A stretch of DNA of 64,000 bases from an uncultured Clostridia bacterium (lineage in GTDB: Bacteria; Bacillota; Clostridia; Christensenellales; Borkfalkiaceae), in contig CANRND010000006.1 of the NCBI GenBank assembly GCA_947631905.1, positions 22,653 through 86,652 of the forward strand, read 5' to 3'. Of this stretch, positions 33,008 through 40,352 are shown piece after piece. Each line of letters begins with the position of its first letter. Positions within the stretch are counted from its first letter, which is position 1. The position numbers and the translations under genes are program-made. The notes under the pieces are model-generated. The model saw nothing but the letters and a program-made list of their open reading frames with translations, was not told where the DNA came from and did not search any database.

Positions 33008-35374
33008 ATGAAACTCCCCAAACCGAAGCTCCCGCCCTTTTCCTTAAAGGCCGCGGGACAGTACTGCGCGCTCTTTGCCGCCATGATCTTTATGAACTTC
33101 GCCCTGCCGCAACATGAGCTGCTTGCCTTTCCGCTCTACTACGCCGCCCTCTGCTGCGGGTTCGATCCCCTTCTCATGAGCGCGGGCTATCTCGTTGCGT
33201 CCGCCGCCGCCGTGAGCGCATACGCCTCTCTCGCCGCCGCGATACAGGCGGCCTATCTCCTGCTCGTTTTTACCCTGTACCGCAAACTCGGGCGCACCCT
33301 GCGCCTCGAACGGCTCGTTTACATCGCGCTTGCGCAACTCCCCTTTCTCTTCCTGTTCCCGCATACGGGATACGCGATCTTTCCGTTCAGCCCCCTGCTC
33401 CAAAAGCTCGTGATCGCCGCCGCCGTGTTCTTCCTCTCCGCCTTTTTCGAGGGCGGGCTTACTTCCGTTCTCCGCCGCGTGTTCCGGTGCCGCCTCTCCG
33501 CGGGACAGCTCGCGGAACTTTTGCTCGTCTGGCTCGTGCTGGGGCTTGGCGTGTGCGGCGCGCTCGGGGAAGTCGCCTACTCCTGCGTCGCTCTCGCCGT
33601 TTTGCTCATGGGCGCTGTGCTTCTCCGCAACGCGACCGCCGTTTCCTTTGCGATCGTCCTCGCCCTGCCCCCCTGCCTGAGAATGGCGAGCTACCTGCCC
33701 CTCGCCCTCTATGCCGTATACGCTTGCGCCGCCGTCCTGCTCGCCTCCTACGGCAAGATCGCCGCGACCCTCGCTTTCTTCCTCTCCTACCTCGGCGCGG
33801 AATTTTTGCAGGGAACATTCTATTCGGGCGGCCTCGAAATCTTTCTCGCTCTCCTGCCCTGCGCCGTAGCTTCCGCGCTCGCTCTCTGCTTCCCCGAACG
33901 GCTCTACGCGCAGGCGAAAAAGAGCCTCCTCTTCTACCGCGAGAATGCCCTGCCCCGCGTGGCGATCAACCGCAACCGCCGCGCCGTGGGAGAGCGGCTT
34001 TACGAGGTCTCCGCCCTCTTCCGCGAGATCGAGGGCGCCTTTCTCGGCAATCTCCCCGAGGATAACTCCGTGCTGCTCATCCGCGAAAAACTCAAAAACA
34101 CCCTCTGCCGCGACTGCCCCAACCGCTTCCGCTGCGAAGACGAAAACGTTGCAGAGGGCCTCGACAAACTCATTGCCGTCGGCTATGCAAAGGGACAGGT
34201 GAGCCTTGTGGACCTGCCCGAAAGCGTGGGCGCGCACTGCGGCAACGCCGCGGGTCTGCTGTTCGCCTGCAACAAGCTCCTCGCAAATTACCGCGCCGCC
34301 GCGCGGGAGATGCAGAGCGCGCGCGAGGGCAGACAGCTCCTTGCCGAACAGGCGCACGGGGTGAGCGAGATCCTCAAAGATATCGCCCTCGAACAGAGCG
34401 AAGAATACTGCTTTTCCGAGGGGGAGAGCAAACTCTCGCGCGCCCTCGCGCAGGCGGGCATTATCAGCTCGGAGATCTTCGTCTACGGCGAGGGAGATAC
34501 GCTCACGGTGAGCATGACCCTCTCCCCCGAAACGGACGGAAAGACCCTCTGCGCCGTGGCGGGACGGGCGCTCGATACCCCCCTCGCGCTCGCGGAAAAA
34601 ATTCCCCTTGCCGCGGGCCGCGCCTGCTTCATTCTCAAACGCAAACCCGCGTTCGACGCGGCGTTCGGCGTCGCCTGCCGCCCCAAACAGGGAGAGACCG
34701 CCTGCGGGGACGCCTATTCCATTCTCCGCATCGACGAGCGGCGCTTCCTCATCGCCCTCTCGGACGGCATGGGGAGCGGCGAGAACGCGCGGGACATCTC
34801 CGACCGCACGCTCACCCTCCTCGAAAGTTTTTATAAGGCGAAGATGCCCTCCGATACCGTGCTTGCGACGGTCAACCGCCTCATCGCCTATCCGCCCGAG
34901 GAGACCTTCTCCTGCCTCGACCTCGCCGCCGTCGACCTCGACACGGGCGACGCGGACATCGTAAAGATCGGCTCCCCCATCGGCGACTTCGGCTCCGGCT
35001 TCTCCAACATGATGCATGTCATCCGCATCGACGCGGACATCATCAAGATCGGTTCCCCCGTCGGCTTCATCCTCTCGGGCGAAGAACTGCGCGTCCTCGA
35101 AGGGCAGTCCCTTCCGATGGGAATGCTCGACGCGGTGCGCCCCGCCACCATGCGCGCAAAGATGGGCGAAAACGATTTTATGCTGTTCATGAGCGACGGG
35201 GTGACGGCCGCCTACGGTTCTTCCGCGGAGCTGTTCGACTTTTTGAGCGCATTGCAGCCCGTCAATCCCCAATCGCTCGCCGAAGAGATCTTGCAAAACG
35301 CCCTCTCCCGCTACCGCGGCGCCGCCGAGGACGACATGACCGTACTCGCCGTAAAACTCTTGAAAAGCGCCTGA
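33008..35374 (+). CDS. spoIIE: stage II sporulation protein E (PP2C-type phosphatase)
   Basis: SpoIIE dephosphorylates SpoIIAA and so frees sigma-F in the forespore. The 788 residues have an N-terminal block of about ten membrane helices (1-290) and a central regulatory part with the cysteine pattern CRDCPNRFRCEDENVAEGL. The PPM/PP2C phosphatase follows (about 560-788), with GDAYSILRID and ALSDGMGSGENA (metal-binding Asp-Gly) and late DGVTAAYG and DDMTVLAVKL. The phosphatase carries an internal repeat: DADIVKIGSPIG and DADIIKIGSPVG are 27 residues apart where one copy is expected. The start follows GAGGTGACTGT. Confidence 0.93.
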   Translation: MKLPKPKLPPFSLKAAGQYCALFAAMIFMNFALPQHELLAFPLYYAALCCGFDPLLMSAGYLVASAAAVSAYASLAAAIQAAYLLLVFTLYRKLGRTLRLERLVYIALAQLPFLFLFPHTGYAIFPFSPLLQKLVIAAAVFFLSAFFEGGLTSVLRRVFRCRLSAGQLAELLLVWLVLGLGVCGALGEVAYSCVALAVLLMGAVLLRNATAVSFAIVLALPPCLRMASYLPLALYAVYACAAVLLASYGKIAATLAFFLSYLGAEFLQGTFYSGGLEIFLALLPCAVASALALCFPERLYAQAKKSLLFYRENALPRVAINRNRRAVGERLYEVSALFREIEGAFLGNLPEDNSVLLIREKLKNTLCRDCPNRFRCEDENVAEGLDKLIAVGYAKGQVSLVDLPESVGAHCGNAAGLLFACNKLLANYRAAAREMQSAREGRQLLAEQAHGVSEILKDIALEQSEEYCFSEGESKLSRALAQAGIISSEIFVYGEGDTLTVSMTLSPETDGKTLCAVAGRALDTPLALAEKIPLAAGRACFILKRKPAFDAAFGVACRPKQGETACGDAYSILRIDERRFLIALSDGMGSGENARDISDRTLTLLESFYKAKMPSDTVLATVNRLIAYPPEETFSCLDLAAVDLDTGDADIVKIGSPIGDFGSGFSNMMHVIRIDADIIKIGSPVGFILSGEELRVLEGQSLPMGMLDAVRPATMRAKMGENDFMLFMSDGVTAAYGSSAELFDFLSALQPVNPQSLAEEILQNALSRYRGAAEDDMTVLAVKLLKSA

Positions 35375-35383
35375 GCGGAATAT

Positions 35384-35421
35384 GGAAAGGGGCGCCCGCC
35401 TGTCGGCGGGCGCCCCTTTCC
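35384..35421 (+). terminator. intrinsic terminator of spoIIE
   Basis: A perfect 17-bp inverted repeat (35384-35400 with 35405-35421) with loop TGTC is followed by ATTTGTTT. It starts ten bases after the spoIIE stop. Confidence 0.85.
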
Positions 35422-35477
35422 ATTTGTTTAGCTTATAAATTTATTCATAATATAATAAATAATTATACTCGGACTAC

Positions 35478-35574
35478 TTGACATACCAGGGTTTCGGATG
35501 TATAATAAAGAAAATTGCTCATCCTCACTGTGGGTAGCCGTGCGTTCCTTTTTGGGACGCGCGGCTTTCGTTTT
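35478..35574 (+). ncRNA. orphan promoter-terminator unit, possible small RNA
   Basis: A perfect promoter, TTGACA (35478-35483), 17 bp, TATAAT (35501-35506), points right. About 25 bases after the predicted start (35513) comes a 13-bp hairpin (35536-35548 with 35554-35566, two G-T pairs) followed by TTCGTTTT. The product would be an RNA of about 60 bases with no reading frame. The next gene (35581) is on the opposite strand, so this transcript would end just before its 3' end. Confidence 0.5.
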
Positions 35575-35580
35575 AGGCGT

Positions 35581-36495
35581 CTATCTCATCGACGGCTCGT
35601 TCCAGAGAGAGACGCCGCCGGTCAGCGGCGTGCGCCCGCGGGCTTCCTCCGCCCAGCGGGCAATGCGCCCGAGCGCGGCTTCGTCCCAATCCCACTCCCG
35701 CGCCTTTTCGAGAAGAAACGCGGCGTTCTTCGCCTCGCGGGCGCGGCAATCGAAGCCGAGCGGCACGAGATAGGCGTCCCGCGCGGTCCCCGTGCCGAAG
35801 CCCGACACCGTTTCCACCGTAAAATAGTAGCTGTTTTTGGCGTAATACATATTCCAGCCCGCGTTGCGCTCCATGAGCGCCGCGAGGTCGTTCGTCCGCT
35901 GGCGGGGCAAAACGACGCTCCCCGGCGCGCGCTCCGCAAGCGCCTTGCGCATTTCGAGGCAGTCGAGCGGCCCGTTGCCGTCGGTAAAATATCCGCCCAC
36001 GGTGGGATCGAGCATGCACCACTTCTTGCGTTTGGTATCGTAGATCTCCGCCACCACATGGTTATCGATGTCGTAAGGAGAGTTGGGATACAGCCCCACC
36101 CGCCGCGCGTGGATGCCGAGCGCGAGACAGCACTCCACCAAAATTTTTGCCTTGCAGGCGCAGTTCAGCCCGCGGTCCCGCTTGCCGAACGCATATTCAA
36201 GCAAGGCGAGCGCGTTGTAGGGCATCTCGTGTCCCTCGGTGAGGAAGAAGTCGCCCTCGTGCATGATGTTGGGTTCCAGCCAGCGGCAGAGCCTGAGCGC
36301 CATAGAAAAATCGCCGCCCCTGCCTGCGATCTTTTCAAGACCGTACGTCTTGCGCAAGACCGCAAATTCGGGACAGCTGAAATGATAGAAAAGCGGAACG
36401 GGTTCCCCTTCTTCGAAGCGCATGCTACCGTACAGCATGCCGCAATAGATCTCCGACAGCCTGTTGTCCTGTTCCAGTCGCTCTTTTTTGGTCAT
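35581..36495 (-). CDS. transglutaminase-like cysteine protease-fold protein
   Basis: The 304 residues contain a transglutaminase-core triad: Cys in RGLNCACKAKILVECCLALG (about 109-128), His in DIDNHVVAEIYD (near 145) and Asp in WCMLDPTVGGYF (near 162). No signal peptide or membrane helix is seen, so it is cytoplasmic. The substrate is unknown. A GGAGGGGGG ribosome binding site precedes the ATG. It follows the nicotinamidase gene by 27 bp. Confidence 0.8.
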   Translation of the reverse strand: MTKKERLEQDNRLSEIYCGMLYGSMRFEEGEPVPLFYHFSCPEFAVLRKTYGLEKIAGRGGDFSMALRLCRWLEPNIMHEGDFFLTEGHEMPYNALALLEYAFGKRDRGLNCACKAKILVECCLALGIHARRVGLYPNSPYDIDNHVVAEIYDTKRKKWCMLDPTVGGYFTDGNGPLDCLEMRKALAERAPGSVVLPRQRTNDLAALMERNAGWNMYYAKNSYYFTVETVSGFGTGTARDAYLVPLGFDCRAREAKNAAFLLEKAREWDWDEAALGRIARWAEEARGRTPLTGGVSLWNEPSMR

Positions 36496-36522
36496 ACCCC
36501 CCTCCGAAAAAGAAACGGCCCG

Positions 36523-37026
36523 CTACTCCTCCACGATGATCTGACAGCTTTGCATCGTTTCGAGCGCCGCCGCATGTTTTTGTTCCGTCACCCCCGCGCA
36601 GGCGGAAGCGACTACCCGCACGTCCGCTTCTGGAAGCGCAGCTTTCACGAGCAAGGCGTTGCTCACCACGCAGATGTCCGTACAGACGCCGCAAAACGTG
36701 ATGTCGTCATACCCGTTCTCTTTGCAATAGGCCTGCAATGCAAGACTTCCGAACGCGGGCTTTTCAAATATCTTCGCGCCCGCCCGATACACTTCGGGCA
36801 AAATTTCCCAGCCTGCCGTCCCCTTTACGCAGTGGACAACGGGCAAATATTTCCCTTCGCGCGTGGAAAGATAATCCGCGCCGTGCGTGTCCGCGGTATA
36901 TACCACTTCCTCCGCCCCGCCGACAAGCTCTTTTACGCGGGGAACGATCGCCCGCGCCTCCGCCGTCCCGAGCGCGCCCGTCACGAAGTCTTTCTGCATA
37001 TCCACGACCACGAGCAATTTCTTCAT
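36523..37026 (-). CDS. isochorismatase-family hydrolase, probable nicotinamidase
   Basis: From MKKLLVVVDMQKDFVTGALG the protein is 167 residues. The catalytic Asp is in VDMQKDFV, a metal-type Asp-x-His is in TADTHGADYL, and the catalytic Cys is in FCGVCTDICVVSNALL. These fit PncA-like nicotinamidases, which convert nicotinamide to nicotinate for NAD salvage. Related amidohydrolases cannot be excluded. The ATG overlaps the stop of the SGNH gene (ATGA). Confidence 0.85.
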   Translation of the reverse strand: MKKLLVVVDMQKDFVTGALGTAEARAIVPRVKELVGGAEEVVYTADTHGADYLSTREGKYLPVVHCVKGTAGWEILPEVYRAGAKIFEKPAFGSLALQAYCKENGYDDITFCGVCTDICVVSNALLVKAALPEADVRVVASACAGVTEQKHAAALETMQSCQIIVEE

Positions 37027-37631
37027 AGATATTTTTTCAGCTCCTTGATCACAAGGTCGGCGATATAGCGGCACCCGCGGTGGGTGGGATGGACGCCGTC
37101 CACCGAGAACTGTTCGGGTTTGATGTCCTGCGTGAGACCCGTAAAGATCTCGTCGAGCGGGATGAGGGTGAGCTGTTCGCGCGCGGCGATCTCCGAGATG
37201 GCCTCGTTGAAACGGTGGAGATACGGGCGCAGACGGGGCTTATCCTCCATGTTCAGCACGAACGGCTGTAAGAGCAAGAGCTTCGCGCCCGTCCCCTTAA
37301 TGATCTCCACAAGACGGTTGTAGTTCCCGGTAAACTGTTCGAGCGAGACTTCCCTTTCGGGTACCACAAAGCGGTGCCAGACGTCGTTGACGCCGATCGC
37401 CAGCACCACGACGTTGGGATGTTCGTCTAGAACGTCCTTTTCCACGCGTTGTAAAAGTTCCGCGGTGCGGTCGCCGCCCACGCCGCGGTTCAGGATCTCG
37501 ATCTCCGCGTCGGGATAGAGAAGCCTGAGCTTGCCCGCCGCGATCTTTACGAATCCCGCGCCGAGGTCGCTCGGGTCGGAAAGGTTACGGTTCGACTCGG
37601 TGATAGAGTCCCCGAAAAAGACGATTTTCAC
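37023..37631 (-). CDS. SGNH/GDSL-family hydrolase
   Basis: The 202 residues show the four SGNH blocks: FFGDSITES (nucleophile Ser, residues 4-12), NRGVGGDRT (oxyanion Gly), GVNDVWH (Asn) and VDGVHPTHRGC (Asp and His). Such enzymes are esterases or lipases acting on acyl or acetyl esters, often on sugars or lipids. There is no signal peptide, so an intracellular substrate is likely. It lies between ppa and the nicotinamidase in one operon. Confidence 0.88.
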   Translation of the reverse strand: MKIVFFGDSITESNRNLSDPSDLGAGFVKIAAGKLRLLYPDAEIEILNRGVGGDRTAELLQRVEKDVLDEHPNVVVLAIGVNDVWHRFVVPEREVSLEQFTGNYNRLVEIIKGTGAKLLLLQPFVLNMEDKPRLRPYLHRFNEAISEIAAREQLTLIPLDEIFTGLTQDIKPEQFSVDGVHPTHRGCRYIADLVIKELKKYL

Positions 37632-37657
37632 TGTAATTACCCCCTATTCTTCATCGG

Positions 37658-38188
37658 TCACTTGCCGTATGCTTCATTGTACATTTTAAGGCACTTCTGC
37701 ACGATCTCCACGGCCTCGTCGCGGTGGGCGATCTCTTTTACCGTGGTCTTCTTGTGTTCGAGGGATTTATAGACCTCGAAGAAGTGCATCATCTCGTCAA
37801 AGACATGCTTGGGCAGTTCTTTGATGTCGTAATAGTCGTTATAAGTGGGATCCTTGTGCGGGATCGCTATGATCTTCTCGTCGAGCGAACCGCCGTCGAT
37901 CATCTTGATCACGCCGATGGGATAGCAGGAGACGAGGGTCATGGGATAGATGACTTCCCCCGAAAGGACAAGCACATCGAGGGGGTCGCCATCCTCCGCG
38001 AGCGTGCGCGGGATAAAGCCGTAGTTGGACGGATAGACCGTGGAAGTGTAAAGAACGCGGTCGAGCCGCAAAAGACCCGTTTCCTTGTCGAGTTCGTATT
38101 TCGCCTTGCAGCCTTTCGGGATCTCGATGAGCGCTTCGAAAGACTTAGGCGTGATCCGCTTGGGATCGATGTCGTGCCAGATGTTCAT
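37658..38188 (-). CDS. ppa: inorganic pyrophosphatase (family I)
   Basis: This enzyme hydrolyses pyrophosphate to drive biosynthesis. The 176 residues are typical of bacterial family I. Visible motifs are EIPKGCKAKYELDK, VYPSNYGFIPRTLAEDGDPLDVLVL (metal-binding Asp cluster DGDPLD) and DGGSLDEKIIAIPHKDP. It is the first gene of a four-gene operon. GGAGAAACCT lies before the ATG. Confidence 0.95.
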   Translation of the reverse strand: MNIWHDIDPKRITPKSFEALIEIPKGCKAKYELDKETGLLRLDRVLYTSTVYPSNYGFIPRTLAEDGDPLDVLVLSGEVIYPMTLVSCYPIGVIKMIDGGSLDEKIIAIPHKDPTYNDYYDIKELPKHVFDEMMHFFEVYKSLEHKKTTVKEIAHRDEAVEIVQKCLKMYNEAYGK

Positions 38189-38209
38189 AGGTTTCTCCTT
38201 TTCGGCAAT

Positions 38210-38238
38210 AGTTTAGCATATTTTTTGAACACCTGCAA
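38210..38238 (-). promoter_or_regulatory. promoter of the ppa operon
   Basis: TTGCAG (38238-38233) and TAAACT (38215-38210) on the minus strand have a 17-bp spacer, about 20 bases upstream of the ppa ATG. Confidence 0.55.
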
Positions 38239-38288
38239 CAGTCCGAAAGAATTTTTTTTAATTTTTTTGTTTTTGAGGGAAATATACT

Positions 38289-38317
38289 TTGACAATCGTA
38301 AAATTTTATGGTATGAT
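38289..38317 (+). promoter_or_regulatory. rightward promoter upstream of tRNA-Ser
   Basis: TTGACA (38289-38294) and TATGAT (38312-38317) have a 17-bp spacer. No gene follows directly. The next rightward gene is tRNA-Ser, about 500 bp on, after repeat sequence and a partial tRNA copy, so it may be the original tRNA promoter now displaced. Confidence 0.55.
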
Positions 38318-38329
38318 GTGGAATGCGTA

Positions 38330-38606
38330 AAAGATGTGGCCGAGCGCGAAAGCGCGAAGCGAATGGTTCGCTCTTTGTCATTCCGCACCGCGCGCAGTTC
38401 TGTTTCTCTAAGCGCGGCACGAGCCGCAGACGAAGCCCCAAGCGAATGGTTCCTCTCATTGTCATTTCGAGTGGAGCGAAGCGCAATCGAGAAATCTCAA
38501 CCTGATTGTTGTAAGACAAGGTGGCAAAGAGGGCAAGAAAGTAAAAACAAACAAATAAATTTCCTCACGGAAAAAGATTTTGCGAAGCAAAAGATTTTTC
38601 GTGAAC
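38330..38606. repeat. intergenic repeat cluster upstream of tRNA-Ser
   Basis: The 636-bp gap between ppa and tRNA-Ser has no gene. It contains TTCTGTTTCTCTAAGCGCGG (about 38398-38417, also at 15073-15092). It also has a GTCATTTCGAGTGGAGCGAA...CGAGAAATCTC inverted motif (about 38460-38498). A 47-bp hairpin segment (38560-38606) is nearly identical to 11245-11291. From about 38650 to 38824 the DNA is AT-rich with small repeats such as CATAGACAAT and ATAGACAAT. Confidence 0.6.
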
Positions 38607-38611
38607 ACGCA

Positions 38612-38647
38612 GAAGTACCCAAGTGGCTCAAGGGGCTCCCCTGCTAA
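38612..38647 (+). pseudogene. 5'-half remnant of tRNA-Ser(GCU)
   Basis: These 36 bases match the 5' half of the complete tRNA-Ser 213 bp downstream: GAAGTACCCAAG, GGCTCAAGGGG and CCCTGCTAA align with one change in the D loop and a few in the anticodon stem. The match stops right after the anticodon loop, and the following sequence is unrelated. It cannot fold as a tRNA. Confidence 0.7.
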
Positions 38648-38824
38648 AAGAATTTCTATATCGCGCGGGGAATGTTATAATCTGCAATATATCACAATAT
38701 ATAGAAGCGGATATCAACTGTTTTTTGATATTCCCCAAATAGTCAAAAATTGTTGCGAAATATCGCAAAATCGACCCGCTTTTTGCATGAACATAGACAA
38801 TTCATAGACAATAGACAATCATTT

Positions 38825-38916
38825 GTGGAAGTACCCAAGAGGCTCAAGGGGACGCCCTGCTAAGGCGTTAGAGTGGTTTATCTGCTGCGCGGGTTCGAAT
38901 CCCGCCTTCCACGCCA
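38825..38916 (+). tRNA. tRNA-Ser (GCU)
   Basis: Acceptor arms GTGGAAG (38825-38831) and CTTCCAC (38906-38912) pair perfectly, with discriminator G and encoded CCA (38914-38916). The anticodon stem ACGCC/GGCGT holds loop CTGCTAA with anticodon GCT (38859-38861). A long variable arm follows, as in class II tRNAs, and GGTTCGAATCC is the T loop. The gene reads AGC/AGU codons. The prophage starts directly downstream, so it is the probable attachment gene. Confidence 0.95.
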
Positions 38917-38920
38917 AATA

Positions 38921-38957
38921 AAAAAAGAGAGGAGAGCATGTGTCCCCTCTCTTTTTT
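38921..38957. terminator. terminator after tRNA-Ser
   Basis: AAAAAAGAGAGG (38921-38932) pairs with CCTCTCTTTTTT (38946-38957). The T run serves tRNA transcripts rightward and the A run (as T) serves phage transcripts leftward, so it also ends the phage late operon. Confidence 0.85.
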
Positions 38958-38960
38958 ATG

Positions 38961-39368
38961 TTACTTTTCCGCGGGAGCGGTATCTTCTACGTCCTTCGTC
39001 CCCTTTTCGATCTTCTCTTCTGATGCTTGCGGTTTGGCACTTGATGAAGATTTCGCCGTCACGATCTCTTTCAGTTTTAAGAGTACTTTCCCCGCATAGT
39101 AGGTAAAACCTATAAGCAGAACGCTGTAGACGCCCATTGCAAGGTTGACTGTCTGCCCGTTCATTTCGACGACCACGAGGTCGGGGTTAAGCCAACCTGC
39201 AAAATATACTGCGACGAACGCGCCGATTACGATTGCACCCTTGATGAGACCGTTGACGAACGTCTTTGTGTCCCATTCCCGCGCCATCGCCGCACGGATA
39301 GACCCGAGCGCGATATTTGCCACAATCAAAAGCAAAAGCCCGCCGCCCAGCTTTAAGAGTGCGATCAT
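38961..39368 (-). CDS. phage holin-like membrane protein
   Basis: The 135 residues have three or four hydrophobic segments (about 4-25, 44-62, 76-100) and a charged C-terminal tail rich in Lys, Glu and Ala. The size, topology and position at the end of the late operon next to another small membrane protein and a hydrolase are typical of holins, which open the membrane at lysis. It is assigned from structure and context, not a specific motif. The gene overlaps the upstream one by four bases. Confidence 0.65.
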   Translation of the reverse strand: MIALLKLGGGLLLLIVANIALGSIRAAMAREWDTKTFVNGLIKGAIVIGAFVAVYFAGWLNPDLVVVEMNGQTVNLAMGVYSVLLIGFTYYAGKVLLKLKEIVTAKSSSSAKPQASEEKIEKGTKDVEDTAPAEK

Positions 39369-39709
39369 TCTTTCACCTCCTTCGTTTTATCCGCTTTCGG
39401 ACCGACGGGAAGCTCCATAATCTCTTCATAGAGCGAGGTGATGACACCGTTCCCGCCGAGCGCGTGATATGCTTCATAACTTCTGCGCGCCGCCTCTTTG
39501 GCGTAGATTGGGCAAAAGCCACGATCGGTGTACTTGTCGTGATACTCAATGAGCTGACTGCGCAGAAGGCTTTCCACGCCGTCTTGAAGTGCTTTTTCGC
39601 GTTTCCTTACTCCTTTCAGCCGAGCCGTAACAAAGGTGAGGATGCCGCCGAGAAAGAAAGAAACGCAGCAGGAAATGATCGCGGTGATGACGGTTGCCGT
39701 AACGTTCAT
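39365..39709 (-). CDS. small phage protein with one N-terminal membrane helix
   Basis: From MNVTATVITAIISCCVSFFLGG the protein is 114 residues: one membrane helix, then a basic and probably helical soluble part (RLKGVRKREKALQDGVESLL) and HALGGNGVITSLYEEIMELP. The start is set by AGGAGG eight bases before ATG 39709. A longer open frame upstream overlaps the lipase gene and is not used. Such single-helix proteins often accompany holins. It could be a holin partner or antiholin. Confidence 0.6.
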   Translation of the reverse strand: MNVTATVITAIISCCVSFFLGGILTFVTARLKGVRKREKALQDGVESLLRSQLIEYHDKYTDRGFCPIYAKEAARRSYEAYHALGGNGVITSLYEEIMELPVGPKADKTKEVKE

Positions 39710-40341
39710 ATACCATGCCTCCTTTGGAGCTTGTCGAGTTCCGAGAGATAATTCTCGGGATAGTGCGACTTGATGGGGCCATACTTTGCGCCGTCCCCGA
39801 CCTTTCGCATTGCCCCGACATGTCGGAAGCCGAAAATGCGCGGGGGGAGGTGCGTCACAAGGTCGCGGCAGTTCCGAATGACGGTGAACCGAGCAAACCG
39901 CGAAAGCACGCGCTTGTTCGGCTTCCACCACACGACACGCGGACAGCCGAAGCCATAGCCGTCAATGAAAGGCGCAATATCGGGGCGGTGGAACACACAG
40001 TATTCGTGGCAAAGGACGGCGATTGCGGCGCCGTGGGAATACCCGCCGATGATGATCTTCTTCACGGAAGGATCCGCCACGCTCTCGGCAACATGCGGCT
40101 CTATGGTTTTCCAAACGCGCAGGAACCCACGGTGAACGAACCAAACGTCCACCATCTCCTTGTAAGGCTTTGCGGGGAAATCAAAATTATTCTTCCAATC
40201 TTCTTTCCCGTTCGAAGCCTCAAAGAGGAGATAGAGCGTTTCCCCGTCGCGCCGCAAATAATATGACGCGGCATTCTCTTCCAGCTGTATGTAAGGTGCC
40301 TCGAGAATTTGTTTGAAGAGTTGCAACATTGTTTCTTTCAT
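39706..40341 (-). CDS. lipase (class 3)-like hydrolase in the lysis region
   Basis: From MKETMLQLFKQILEAP the protein is 211 residues of an alpha/beta-hydrolase of lipase class 3 type. The nucleophile elbow is IIIGGYSHGAAIAVLCHEY (G-Y-S-H-G). DGYGFGCPRVVWW and NCRDLVTHLPP follow, matching the strand and Asp region, and the late KSHYPENY may give the His. AGAGGAT precedes the ATG. No amidase or lysozyme gene is seen nearby. An envelope-ester lytic role is an inference. Confidence 0.75.
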   Translation of the reverse strand: MKETMLQLFKQILEAPYIQLEENAASYYLRRDGETLYLLFEASNGKEDWKNNFDFPAKPYKEMVDVWFVHRGFLRVWKTIEPHVAESVADPSVKKIIIGGYSHGAAIAVLCHEYCVFHRPDIAPFIDGYGFGCPRVVWWKPNKRVLSRFARFTVIRNCRDLVTHLPPRIFGFRHVGAMRKVGDGAKYGPIKSHYPENYLSELDKLQRRHGI

Positions 40342-40352
40342 ATGATCCTCTC

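Noticed and set aside
33044..35296. 750-codon frame antisense to spoIIE
   Set aside because: High GC in third positions makes long antisense frames. The sense protein is a clear SpoIIE and the antisense translation shows no domain.
35498..35773. 91-codon rightward frame starting in the -10 box
   Set aside because: Its ATG lies between promoter hexamer bases, and most of it is antisense to the transglutaminase gene.
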